DNA of 64,000 bases from JAMXLO01 sp963726125 (GTDB lineage: Bacteria; Pseudomonadota; Alphaproteobacteria; Acetobacterales; Acetobacteraceae), in NCBI GenBank assembly GCA_963726125.1, contig CAVSBG010000020.1:186001-250000 (forward strand), read 5' to 3'. The notes beneath the pieces are model-generated. The model had not been told where the DNA came from and did no database searches. It saw only the letters and a program-made list of their open reading frames with translations. Both the position numbers and the translations under genes were made by a program. This document shows, one piece after another, positions 15,795-24,154 of the stretch (its first letter is position 1; the number at the start of each line of letters is the position of its first letter).

Positions 15795-17981
15795 ATGGCC
15801 GATTATCTGTCCCGCCTGAACTCCGAACAGCGCGAAGCAGTCGAGACCCTGGACGGGCCGCTGCTGGTGCTCGCTGGTGCGGGAACCGGGAAGACCCGCG
15901 TCCTGACGACGCGGTTCGCGCATATCCTGCTGACCGGCCGTGCGTCGCCGGGGCAGGTGCTGGCTGTTACCTTCACCAACAAGGCGGCCCGCGAAATGCG
16001 GGAGCGTGTCGGCGCAATCCTGGGCCGGCCAGTCGAGGGGCTGTGGCTCGGCACGTTCCATGCGCTCTGCGCCCGCATGCTGCGGCGGCACGCGGCTCTG
16101 GTTGGGTTGGCGCCGAATTTCACGATTGTCGATTCTGACGACCAACTGCGGCTGCTGAAGCAGGTGATGGAAGCCGAGCGGATCGACACCAAACGGTGGG
16201 TCCCGCCTACCCTGATGGCGGTGATCCAGCGGTGGAAGGACCGTGGCCTGCCTCCGGCGCGGGTGACCGCGGCGGAGGACACCGATTTTGCCGCCGGCCG
16301 CGCGCGGGCACTCTATGCCGCTTACCAAGAACGTCTGCGCTCGGTGAATGCGGCGGATTTCGGCGATCTGCTGCTGCACATGACTGAGTTGCTGAGGGAC
16401 CAGCCGGAGGTGCTGGCGCAGTACCATCGCATGTTCCGCTACATCCTGGTGGATGAGTACCAGGACACCAACCTGGTGCAGTATTTGTGGCTGCGGCTGC
16501 TGGCTCAGGCGCACCACAACATCTGCTGCGTCGGCGACGACGATCAGTCGATCTATTCGTGGCGCGGAGCGGAGGTGGAGAATATTCTGCGTTTCGAGCA
16601 CGACTTTCCGGGCGCGAAGATCGTTCGTCTGGAGGCGAATTATCGTTCCACGGCGCCAATACTGGCGGCAGCCTCGGGCCTGATTGCGCATAACGAGGGA
16701 CGGCTGGGCAAGACACTGCGCCCTGGCCGGCAGGATGCGAGCGGCGAGCGGGTCACCGTGGTCAGCCTGTGGGACTCCGACGAGGAGGCGCGCATGGTCG
16801 CCGACCGGATCGAGGGATTGCGCCGCGACGGCGAGTCGCTGGCGGAGATGGCGATCCTGGTCCGGGCCGGCTTCCAGACCCGGGCGTTCGAGGAACGGCT
16901 GATCGCCATTGGACTGCCTTATCGCGTCGTCGGCGGGCTGCGGTTCTACGAGCGGGCCGAGATCCGCGACGCCATCGCCTATATGCGGTTGGTCGTACAG
17001 CCCGCCGATGACCTGGCGTTCGAACGGATCGTCAACGTGCCTCGGCGCGGGGTGGGAGAGGTGGCGCTACGCTCGTTGCACGAGGCGGCTCGGGCGGACG
17101 GCGTCCCATTGATGGAAGCGACGGCGCGGCTGATCGCCGGCGGCAGGCTGAAGGGACGCGTGAAGGAGCAGCTCGACGCACTGTTGCGCGGGTTCGTGCG
17201 GTGGCGTGGGATGCTCGATCATGAGGGCCACGTCGTGACCGTGGCCACGGTGCTTGAAGAGAGCGGCTATACCGAGATGTGGCAGCAGGACAAGTCGCCG
17301 GAGGCGCCGGGGCGGTTGGAGAACCTCAAGGAACTGGTCCGCGCGCTGGCGGATTTCGAAACGCTGGCAGGGTTCCTCGACCACGTGTCGCTGGTGATGG
17401 AGAACGAGGAGGCCGCCGCCGGCGATCGCGTCAGCCTGATGACGCTGCATGGCGCGAAGGGACTGGAATTCGACACGGTGTTCCTGCCGGGCTGGGAGGA
17501 GGGCCTGTTCCCGAACCAGCGAGCGCTCGACGAAGGGGGGCTGAAGTCGCTGGAGGAGGAGCGGCGGCTGGCGTATGTCGGCCTCACGCGGGCGCGGCGA
17601 CGGGCGATCGTGTCGCATGCGGCCAACCGGCGCATCTATGCGAACTGGCAGACCAGCATCCCCAGCCGTTTTGTCGACGAACTGCCGGACGCCGAGGTCG
17701 AAAGGACCGGTTCTGCGGCGCTGGCTCGTGATTCGCGCGTGCTGGCGGCAACGACGTTCAGCGGACAGTTTCCGCTGGTGGCTCGACGGACGCGGACCAT
17801 CGAGGCGTGGGAGCAACCGTCGCGTCCGGCGCGGAGCGATGCCATTCCGGTGGGCGCGCGGGTGTTCCATCAGAAGTTCGGCTATGGGACGGTGACGTCG
17901 ACCGAGGACGACAGGCTGGACGTGGCGTTCGACAAGGCCGGGGATAAGCGTGTGCTGGACCGGTTTGTCGAGAAGGTATGA
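15795..17981 (+). CDS. uvrD: UvrD/PcrA-type ATP-dependent DNA helicase
   Basis: A 728-residue superfamily 1A 3'-5' helicase that unwinds DNA in repair and replication. It begins with the Q-motif region YLSRLNSEQREAV and Walker A GAGTGKT; further motifs are LAVTFTNKAAREM (Ia), VDEYQDTN (II), GDDDQSIYSWRGA (III), LEANYRS (IV), LMTLHGAKGLEFDTVF (V) and VGLTRARRR (VI), ending in a PcrA-like C-terminal region GARVFHQKFGYGTV. ATG 15795 fits the family start; an earlier in-frame ATG at 15747 is unlikely. The stop overlaps the prmA start as ATGA. The identification is firm; uvrD and pcrA cannot be separated by name here. Confidence 0.95.
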   Translation: MADYLSRLNSEQREAVETLDGPLLVLAGAGTGKTRVLTTRFAHILLTGRASPGQVLAVTFTNKAAREMRERVGAILGRPVEGLWLGTFHALCARMLRRHAALVGLAPNFTIVDSDDQLRLLKQVMEAERIDTKRWVPPTLMAVIQRWKDRGLPPARVTAAEDTDFAAGRARALYAAYQERLRSVNAADFGDLLLHMTELLRDQPEVLAQYHRMFRYILVDEYQDTNLVQYLWLRLLAQAHHNICCVGDDDQSIYSWRGAEVENILRFEHDFPGAKIVRLEANYRSTAPILAAASGLIAHNEGRLGKTLRPGRQDASGERVTVVSLWDSDEEARMVADRIEGLRRDGESLAEMAILVRAGFQTRAFEERLIAIGLPYRVVGGLRFYERAEIRDAIAYMRLVVQPADDLAFERIVNVPRRGVGEVALRSLHEAARADGVPLMEATARLIAGGRLKGRVKEQLDALLRGFVRWRGMLDHEGHVVTVATVLEESGYTEMWQQDKSPEAPGRLENLKELVRALADFETLAGFLDHVSLVMENEEAAAGDRVSLMTLHGAKGLEFDTVFLPGWEEGLFPNQRALDEGGLKSLEEERRLAYVGLTRARRRAIVSHAANRRIYANWQTSIPSRFVDELPDAEVERTGSAALARDSRVLAATTFSGQFPLVARRTRTIEAWEQPSRPARSDAIPVGARVFHQKFGYGTVTSTEDDRLDVAFDKAGDKRVLDRFVEKV

Positions 17982-18916
17982 GGGGCTCCGGAACCCAACT
18001 CGCCATGAGACGGCATCCGGTGGCGCTGGAGACCGTCTCCGTCGACATTCCGGAAGCAGCGCTCGAGGCATACGAAGCTGCCTTCTCGGCGACCTGTGCG
18101 ACTGTAGGTTTCTTCCGCGACAGCAGGTCCGGCAATTGGCGCGTGGAGGGCGTGCGGCCGGTCGACGGCGATGAAGGCGCGCTTGCGGCGGCTTTGGCGC
18201 TGGCCGCCGTGGTAACCGGCGTGACGGTTCAACTCCGCCGCACCGAGACCCCGGCAGAGGGTTGGCTGGCACGCACCCGCGCCGCATTTCCCGAGCAGCG
18301 CATTGGCCGCCGATTCGCGATCCGTGGCACGCACCTGAAGGGGGGGTCACCGTCGGGCCGGATCACGTTGACGCTGGACGCGAGCCTGGCTTTTGGGTCT
18401 GGCGAGCACGGGTCCACCCGCGGCTGCCTGCGCGCGTTGGAACGCGTTGCGCAGCGCCGACCACGGCGTATCCTGGATCTGGGCACCGGGTCGGGCATTC
18501 TCGCGATGGCGGCTGCCAAACTCCTGCACCGACGCGTTCTCGGCACCGATATCGAGCCATGGTCGATCCGCGTCGCGCGGCAGAACGCCTCGCTCAATCG
18601 GCTGAGGGGATTGACGTCGTTCAGGCTGGCGGATGGCTGGCGGCATCGCAGCCTGCGCGCCGCCTCGCCCTATGATCTGGTGTTCGCCAACATTCTCGCC
18701 CGACCACTGTGTCTGATGGCGCGGCACCTCGCGCATCATCTGGCGCCGGGTGGTACGGCGATCCTGTCCGGTCTACTGGCGACGCAGGCGCGCGACGTGT
18801 TGGCGGCGCATCGCCGCTGCGGACTGCGGTTGGAAACCAGCATTCAGGAAGGTGTGTGGACTACGCTTGTCGTCCGCCGCCCATTGCGGGCGGCGGAGAC
18901 AAAGCCAAGACCTTAG
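17978..18916 (+). CDS. prmA: Ribosomal protein L11 methyltransferase
   Basis: A 312-residue SAM-dependent methyltransferase that trimethylates ribosomal protein L11. The SAM motif is ILDLGTGSGILAMAAAKL, followed by an acidic VLGTDIEP and the family signature FANILARPL, with AFGSGEHGSTRGC upstream of motif I. The N-terminal domain is divergent, as usual in alphaproteobacteria. It starts on the ATGA overlap with the helicase and so is probably co-translated. Its TAG overlaps the stop of the convergent DUF1127 gene. Confidence 0.9.
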   Translation: MRGSGTQLAMRRHPVALETVSVDIPEAALEAYEAAFSATCATVGFFRDSRSGNWRVEGVRPVDGDEGALAAALALAAVVTGVTVQLRRTETPAEGWLARTRAAFPEQRIGRRFAIRGTHLKGGSPSGRITLTLDASLAFGSGEHGSTRGCLRALERVAQRRPRRILDLGTGSGILAMAAAKLLHRRVLGTDIEPWSIRVARQNASLNRLRGLTSFRLADGWRHRSLRAASPYDLVFANILARPLCLMARHLAHHLAPGGTAILSGLLATQARDVLAAHRRCGLRLETSIQEGVWTTLVVRRPLRAAETKPRP

Positions 18917-19221
18917 TAAGCGATGTAGTCCCGACCACGCCCGTGATCTGCAGCGAAAGCCGGCTCGAACACGCGGCCAAGATCAGCCCGCGACAGCCCG
19001 ATATCGGACAGCTCGCGATCGGTCATCAACTGCATCTCTTGCAACACGGCCTGGCGCTGACGCCACGCACTGATTGCCGCCACAAAAGCGGTGAACCATT
19101 GGCCAACGCCGCTCGGACGCGGCTTGACGGCAGGCGTCTGTGCATCCTCGTATGCGGGGCCGATGTACGACACATTGCCCAGCGAGAAGCTGAATTGGTC
19201 CTTGGCGGTTGGTGCATTCAT
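18913..19221 (-). CDS. DUF1127 domain protein
   Basis: About 102 residues. The C-terminal part carries the DUF1127 pattern (LQLMTDRELSDIGLSRADLGRVFE), a short arginine/aspartate-rich motif that in some alphaproteobacterial proteins binds RNA and affects phosphate and carbon metabolism. The N-terminal half is a linker. ATG 19221 or 19230 both have GGA-type upstream sequence; 19221 was chosen. The gene is convergent with prmA and their stop codons share the bases TTAG at 18913-18916. Its promoter faces the aminopeptidase gene across about 200 bp. Confidence 0.85.
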   Translation of the reverse strand: MNAPTAKDQFSFSLGNVSYIGPAYEDAQTPAVKPRPSGVGQWFTAFVAAISAWRQRQAVLQEMQLMTDRELSDIGLSRADLGRVFEPAFAADHGRGRDYIAY

Positions 19222-19419
19222 AACTGTCATTCCGATCCAATCTACCGGGTCGAGCGTCGCGTCCCACTGGCGCGACACCTCCGGCCCATGCCGCAGTGCA
19301 ACATAGACCTTATTGCCCCTGTGGATAATTGCCGATTCACCCCGCCAGCCATGTGCCGGTGCGCATACGTGGTTAATCAGTCATGAAAATAAGCAGGGAC
19401 AGATGCTGGGAGTCATAAG

Positions 19420-21207
19420 ATGACCGCCATGTCACGTGATCGCCTTAGAATGTTGCGGGATGAGCTCACCCGCCAAGGTTTGGACGGCTTCGTTGTGCCT
19501 CGCGCGGACGAACATCTGGGTGAATATGTGCCCGCGGGAGCCGAACGGCTGGCTTGGCTGACCGGCTTCACTGGAAGTGCCGGCATTGCGGTCGTGCTGG
19601 CGGACAAGGCGGCGGCCTTCACCGACGGCCGATATGTCCTCCAGCTTGCCGCCCAGACGGACCCGGACCTGTGGGAGCGTTGTCACGTCACCGAGGAGCC
19701 GCCGTCCAAGTGGCTGGCGGCCAACGCGCCGGCCGGGGCAAGGATTGGCTACGACCCCTGGCTGTTCGCCGAGGAGGGTTTGGCGCGCTATACGGATGCG
19801 GGTCTCACCATGCAGCCGGTGGCGCGGAATCCCATCGATGCTGTCTGGACCGATCGGCCGCCGCCGCCACTTGCGGCCGCCGAACCGCACCAACTTGCCT
19901 ATGCCGGCCGTAGTGCCGAGGAGAAACGCGACCAGATCGCTGCCCTGCTGCGCGATGCGCGGCAGGATGCGGCTGTGATCAGCGATCCGGCATCGATCGC
20001 CTGGCTGCTGAACATCCGCGGTGGCGACGTGCCGTTCACCCCGTTCGCGCTCGGCTTCGCCATCGTCCATGCGGACGCAGGCACCGAACTTTTCATGAAC
20101 CCGGCGAAGCTGCCGGAAGCAACGCGCGCCTGGCTCGGCAATACAGTGTCGGTGGCGGGACGGGACTCACTCGCGCCGGCACTTGCCCGGCTCCGGGGCA
20201 AGACCGTGCGGGTAGATTCCGCTGGGTCGCCGGTGTGGTTCGTCCAGACTCTGCGTTCTGTTGACGCGAAAGTGGTGGCTGGGCCCGATCCGTGCCTGCT
20301 GCCGAAGGCGCGCAAGAACGACGTTGAACAGCAGGGCGCGCGCAATGCCCATGCACGGGATGCGGTCGCGGTGTGCCGGTTCCTGCACTTCCTCGCCGAG
20401 ACCGGACCGCAGGGCAGCGAGACCGAGATGTCCGCAGCGGCGAAGCTGCTTGATCTGCGCCAGCAGGTCGAGGGCTTCCGCGGCGAGTTGTTCCCGGCGA
20501 TTTCCGGTGCCGGCGAACATGGCGCGATCATCCATTACAGGGTCACCGAGGAGACCAACCGGTCGATCCGGCCCAACGAGATCTATCTGGTTGACTCCGG
20601 CGCGCAGTTTCCCGACGGCACGACCGACATCACGCGCACGGTGTGGACCGGTCCTGCTGAGCCTCCAGCCGCGCTGCGGGAGCAGGTGACACGCGTGATG
20701 AAGGGGCACATCGCCATCGCGACGCTGGTGTTTCCGCATGGCGTGGGCGGTGCGCATCTGGATGCGTTCGCGCGTCGTGCCCTTTGGCAGGTCGGGTTGG
20801 ATTACGATCACGGCACCGGGCATGGCGTCGGCAGCTATCTGTCGGTGCATGAGGGTCCGGTCAGCCTGTCGCGCCTGGCGCGGCCAGTGCCGATCGAGTT
20901 GGGAATGATCCTGTCGAATGAGCCCGGCTACTATCTGCCGGGCGCCCACGGCATCCGGCTGGAGAACCTGCTGCTCGTGCAGGAGGCGAAGCTGCCGGCA
21001 GCGAGCAAGCCGTTCCTGTGCTTCGAGACGTTGACGCTCGCGCCATTCGATCTGCGTCTGATCGACGCAGCCTTGCTTGATGCCGCGGAACGGGCGTGGC
21101 TCGATGCGTATCATCAACGAGTGTGGCGAGAGATCGGGCCCACGTTGGATGACGCGACGCGTCAGTGGCTGGAACAGGCCTGTGCACCGCTCGGCAACGG
21201 GAGCTGA
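19420..21207 (+). CDS. Xaa-Pro aminopeptidase (M24B, PepP-like, long form)
   Basis: A 595-residue metallopeptidase that removes N-terminal residues before proline. Two creatinase-like N-terminal domains precede a pita-bread catalytic domain with the five metal ligands D392 (VDSGAQF), D403 (TDITRT), H468 (GTGHGVG), E501 (SNEPGYY) and E515 (RLENLL). The eukaryote-like long form (about 600 aa) is common in alphaproteobacteria. An HYRVTEETNR segment lies in the substrate region. It is followed by the MBL hydrolase after 2 nt, so they are probably one transcript. Confidence 0.94.
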   Translation: MTAMSRDRLRMLRDELTRQGLDGFVVPRADEHLGEYVPAGAERLAWLTGFTGSAGIAVVLADKAAAFTDGRYVLQLAAQTDPDLWERCHVTEEPPSKWLAANAPAGARIGYDPWLFAEEGLARYTDAGLTMQPVARNPIDAVWTDRPPPPLAAAEPHQLAYAGRSAEEKRDQIAALLRDARQDAAVISDPASIAWLLNIRGGDVPFTPFALGFAIVHADAGTELFMNPAKLPEATRAWLGNTVSVAGRDSLAPALARLRGKTVRVDSAGSPVWFVQTLRSVDAKVVAGPDPCLLPKARKNDVEQQGARNAHARDAVAVCRFLHFLAETGPQGSETEMSAAAKLLDLRQQVEGFRGELFPAISGAGEHGAIIHYRVTEETNRSIRPNEIYLVDSGAQFPDGTTDITRTVWTGPAEPPAALREQVTRVMKGHIAIATLVFPHGVGGAHLDAFARRALWQVGLDYDHGTGHGVGSYLSVHEGPVSLSRLARPVPIELGMILSNEPGYYLPGAHGIRLENLLLVQEAKLPAASKPFLCFETLTLAPFDLRLIDAALLDAAERAWLDAYHQRVWREIGPTLDDATRQWLEQACAPLGNGS

Positions 21208-21209
21208 CA

Positions 21210-22034
21210 ATGTTCCACCGTTTCGAAGTAGGAGAGATGGCCGCGACGATCGTTTCCGATGGGCCGCTGGTGCTGCCCGCTGCGGCAAAGATCTTCCGTG
21301 GCCCAGGCCAGGAGGCGCTGGACGCCGCCGTGACTGCGGTTGGGCAGCGCACCGATGCCGTGTGTGTCGAGCAGAACTGCCTACTGCTGGAAACCGGCGG
21401 GAAGCGCGTGCTGTTCGACAATGGGCTGGGAACCGAGAAGCTCTATGGGCCTGACAGCGGCCAGTTGCTGGGCAGTCTGGGGGAGGCGGGAATTGATCCG
21501 TCGTCGATCGACGCGCTGGTGCTGACGCATGCGCATTCGGATCACTGCTGGGGCACCATGCGTGATGACGGCACGCCGAATTTCCCCAATGCCACGCTGT
21601 ATATTTCGCAGGAAGAGATGGATTACTGGCAGAGCAATCCGCTTGGCGAGCGTCGTGAACGGAGCATCGCCGGTGTGCGCAAGCACCTTTTGCCGCTGCG
21701 CGATCGGATGCGCTTCATACGTGATGGCGAGGAATTCCTGCCTGGTGTGCAGGCTTGGCTCACCCCGGGGCATACGCCGGGACACATGGCATTCCTGTTC
21801 GGCGGCGGTTGGTGCCTGACCGGCGACGTGGCGTTCCATGATCCGCTGTCATACGCGTTCCCGGAGGCGAACAGTGCGTTCGATGTCGACCCGCAGCTTG
21901 GTGTCGTGACACGGCGACAACTGTTGCAGCGGATGGCACACGAGAAGCTGCGGATCATCGGCTATCACCATCCCTGGCCGGGGTTGGGCCACGTTGATGG
22001 TGCGGGCGGGCGATTCCGGTTTGTGGCGGCGTGA
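21210..22034 (+). CDS. MBL-fold metallo-hydrolase
   Basis: A 274-residue metallo-beta-lactamase-fold hydrolase. The metal-binding HAHSDH is at residues 107-112, PGHTPGHM supplies a further histidine, and GDVAFHD and the late GYHHPWPG contribute the last ligands. Cytoplasmic; substrate unknown (lactones or thioesters are usual for this type). ATG 21210 has GGGAG six bases upstream. It directly follows the aminopeptidase gene. Confidence 0.9.
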   Translation: MFHRFEVGEMAATIVSDGPLVLPAAAKIFRGPGQEALDAAVTAVGQRTDAVCVEQNCLLLETGGKRVLFDNGLGTEKLYGPDSGQLLGSLGEAGIDPSSIDALVLTHAHSDHCWGTMRDDGTPNFPNATLYISQEEMDYWQSNPLGERRERSIAGVRKHLLPLRDRMRFIRDGEEFLPGVQAWLTPGHTPGHMAFLFGGGWCLTGDVAFHDPLSYAFPEANSAFDVDPQLGVVTRRQLLQRMAHEKLRIIGYHHPWPGLGHVDGAGGRFRFVAA

Positions 22035-22064
22035 CGCCGGATCGTTGAACAGCCGTGACGCGCG

Positions 22065-23282
22065 TCAGCGCGGGATCAGTGTCTGCAATGGTACCGACTG
22101 ATCGGCCAAGGCGGCCTCGTTTACCGGTCGCCGTGACTTGATCAACGCCTGACCGGCACGGATTTCGCGCGGATTGTTGGCGGCAGTGACACCCACGACA
22201 CTGCCATCCTCGGCCAGATGTATCGCGGTGAAGACATTCGGCGGTGCATTGGCCCGCACCACCGTACGCACCGCATCCGCCGGCAGTCCAGCCACTTGGA
22301 GATTGACCGCATGCTGGTCGGTCCAGAACCACGGGATGTCATCATAGGCTGTCGCGTCACCGCACATCGCCTTGCCGACGGCAATCCCGTGGTTCTGCGC
22401 GTGACGCCACGACTCCAGCCGCAATCGGCGATGGAACAGCGGATGATGGAAGGCAGTGACATCACCTGCGGCATAGATGTCGGGTGCGCTGGTGCGACCG
22501 AACTCGTCCACAACGATGCCGCCTTCGAGACTGAGTCCGGCGGCCTCGGCGAGCGCGAGATCGCGTTGCATGCCGACGCCCGCGATGACGAGATCGGCCG
22601 AGAACTCACCGCCACCGCGACACTTGACGCGCAAGATGCCCGAGGCGGCGTCCTCGATCGCATCGACGATGACGTGGAAATGCAGCGCGACGCCAGCGGC
22701 GCGGTGCAGCGATTCGATGAATGCGGCGCCTTCCGGTGAAACGCTGCGGCCCATGGCGCGCGGCAATGCCTCCAGCACCGTAACGTCGCAACCACGTGCG
22801 CGCGCGGATGATGCGATCTCCAGGCCAATCACGCCGGCGCCGATACACACCACTTGCCGGGCGGTGGCGAGCCGTTGGCGGATTTGGTGTGCATCCTCGA
22901 TGGTGCGCAAGTAGAGCGCCTTGTTGCCGCCGTGGATAGGCAGGTGTCGCGCTCGTCCGCCCATCGTCAGTAGCAGCCGGTCATATTCGATGCGCGTGCC
23001 GTCGTGCAGTTGGACACTGTGGCCGTTCGGGTCGATGCAGCTGACACGTGTACCGAGCAGCAGTTCGATCCGTTGGTCGGTATAGCGCTCCGCGGTGTGG
23101 AAATACTGGATCTGCGGTTCGGTTTCGTCGGTCAGCACCGCCTTCGAGAGTGGCGGGCGCTCGTAGGGGCGCCACGTTTCATCGCCAATCAGCAGGATAC
23201 GGCCGTCGAAGCCCGCCTGACGCATCGCGATGGCGGCCCAACCGCCAGCCTGGCCGGCTCCGACAATGACGTGTGTGGCCAT
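22065..23282 (-). CDS. Ferredoxin reductase (FAD/NAD-binding, BphA4-like)
   Basis: A 405-residue flavoprotein that passes electrons from NAD(P)H to a ferredoxin. It has two Rossmann motifs, GAGQAGGWAA at the N-terminus for FAD and GAGVIGLEIAS in the middle for NAD, and a FAD-site IYAAGDVTAF, followed by a reductase C-terminal domain (SWRHAQNHGIAVGK). The start is ATG 23282. A small exported protein lies upstream on the same strand and a Rieske ferredoxin gene is divergent from that, so the likely electron acceptor is the product of 23828-24145. No oxygenase component is adjacent. Confidence 0.92.
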   Translation of the reverse strand: MATHVIVGAGQAGGWAAIAMRQAGFDGRILLIGDETWRPYERPPLSKAVLTDETEPQIQYFHTAERYTDQRIELLLGTRVSCIDPNGHSVQLHDGTRIEYDRLLLTMGGRARHLPIHGGNKALYLRTIEDAHQIRQRLATARQVVCIGAGVIGLEIASSARARGCDVTVLEALPRAMGRSVSPEGAAFIESLHRAAGVALHFHVIVDAIEDAASGILRVKCRGGGEFSADLVIAGVGMQRDLALAEAAGLSLEGGIVVDEFGRTSAPDIYAAGDVTAFHHPLFHRRLRLESWRHAQNHGIAVGKAMCGDATAYDDIPWFWTDQHAVNLQVAGLPADAVRTVVRANAPPNVFTAIHLAEDGSVVGVTAANNPREIRAGQALIKSRRPVNEAALADQSVPLQTLIPR

Positions 23283-23295
23283 GCGCGGTGCCGCG

Positions 23296-23706
23296 CTACC
23301 GTTTGACTGGGGCTTTGTCCGGCAGCCAGACATCCGTCCAGCCGGTATCCCCGATCCCGTTGAGCTTGACCTGGGTATGGCCGGGGCTTTCGCGGCTGAC
23401 GATCTGAATGCCAATGGGCTGGGGGATGATGCGGCAATCGGCCGCTTGCGACTCAGTGCCTTTGACGCGCGCGATCATATTCGCAGCGTGACGATCGAGG
23501 TCGTCTGCCGTGCGGCAAAAGACCGCGCCGGCATCGAGCCTTGGCCACACGGAGGGTGGCGCTGGCGGTGGTGGGGGTGGGGGGTCCTTCTTCTTGATCA
23601 GCAGCCCTGGGGCATCCAGCGTCACGCGCTGTGCCAGGACCGGCGAGACGAGACAGCCCGCGGTCACGAGGCAGACGACGAACCCGCGAATCCATGGTGC
23701 CGACAT
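23296..23706 (-). CDS. Small exported hypothetical protein with proline run
   Basis: A 136-residue protein with a Sec signal peptide (MSAPWIRGFVVCLVTAGCLV, cleavage after VLAQ), then KKKDPPPPPPPAPPS and a compact domain with cysteines at VFCRTADDL and AADCRII and an IGIQIVSR stretch. It is probably periplasmic, with the proline run as a flexible or binding segment. A GC at the signal end could make it a lipoprotein, but the lipobox is poor. It is co-directional with the ferredoxin reductase, 13 nt ahead of it. Function unknown. Confidence 0.65.
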   Translation of the reverse strand: MSAPWIRGFVVCLVTAGCLVSPVLAQRVTLDAPGLLIKKKDPPPPPPPAPPSVWPRLDAGAVFCRTADDLDRHAANMIARVKGTESQAADCRIIPQPIGIQIVSRESPGHTQVKLNGIGDTGWTDVWLPDKAPVKR

Positions 23707-23827
23707 GGCATTTCCTACGCAGCAAGCCGCCCATTCTACCGGGCGGCACCCGCGGCCGGCAACAGTGGCTTGGCCGGCCCGACAACGACTGGCATGCTGT
23801 CTGTTAGACGGAACACGGGAGCACAAG

Positions 23828-24145
23828 ATGGCTGAGGCAGGTTGGGTTCGAGTGGCAAGCACGTCCGATGTGGCGGAAGGTCAGGTGCATGCGGTGCGTG
23901 TCGGCGATCGGGAGATCGCACTGTATCACCTTCCTGGCGACGATTTCCGCGCCACCGACAACATCTGCAGCCATGAATATGCGCTGCTGTCCGATGGCTG
24001 GCTGGAAGATGGCTGCATCGAGTGTCCGCTGCACGCGGCGCGGTTCGATGTGAAGACGGGCAAGGCACTGTGTGCGCCCGCGGAGACCAATCTCCAGGTG
24101 TTCGAGGTGAAGGTCGAAGGCGCCGATTTGCTGGTGAAGGTGTGA
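23828..24145 (+). CDS. Rieske-type [2Fe-2S] ferredoxin
   Basis: A 105-residue Rieske ferredoxin (BphA3/NirD-like) that shuttles electrons. The cluster ligands are C47-x-H49 (NICSHEY) and C66-x2-H69 (ECPLHAARFD), with the expected spacing. Start ATG 23828. It is divergent from the exported protein/ferredoxin reductase pair and about 10 nt from the end of the convergent tyrosinase gene. It probably works with that reductase in a three-component oxygenase whose terminal subunit must be encoded elsewhere. Confidence 0.93.
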   Translation: MAEAGWVRVASTSDVAEGQVHAVRVGDREIALYHLPGDDFRATDNICSHEYALLSDGWLEDGCIECPLHAARFDVKTGKALCAPAETNLQVFEVKVEGADLLVKV

Positions 24146-24154
24146 CGGGGCAGG

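Noticed and set aside
15546..16691. A 381-codon minus-strand frame opposite the start of uvrD
   Set aside because: It covers the helicase Walker A region on the other strand and has no start signal or known family.
17067..18350. A 427-codon open frame antisense to uvrD and prmA
   Set aside because: It lies opposite two certain genes, with Arg/Pro/His-rich composition typical of a shadow frame.
20167..21288. A 373-codon open frame antisense to the aminopeptidase
   Set aside because: Same reason; the aminopeptidase motifs on the plus strand are complete.
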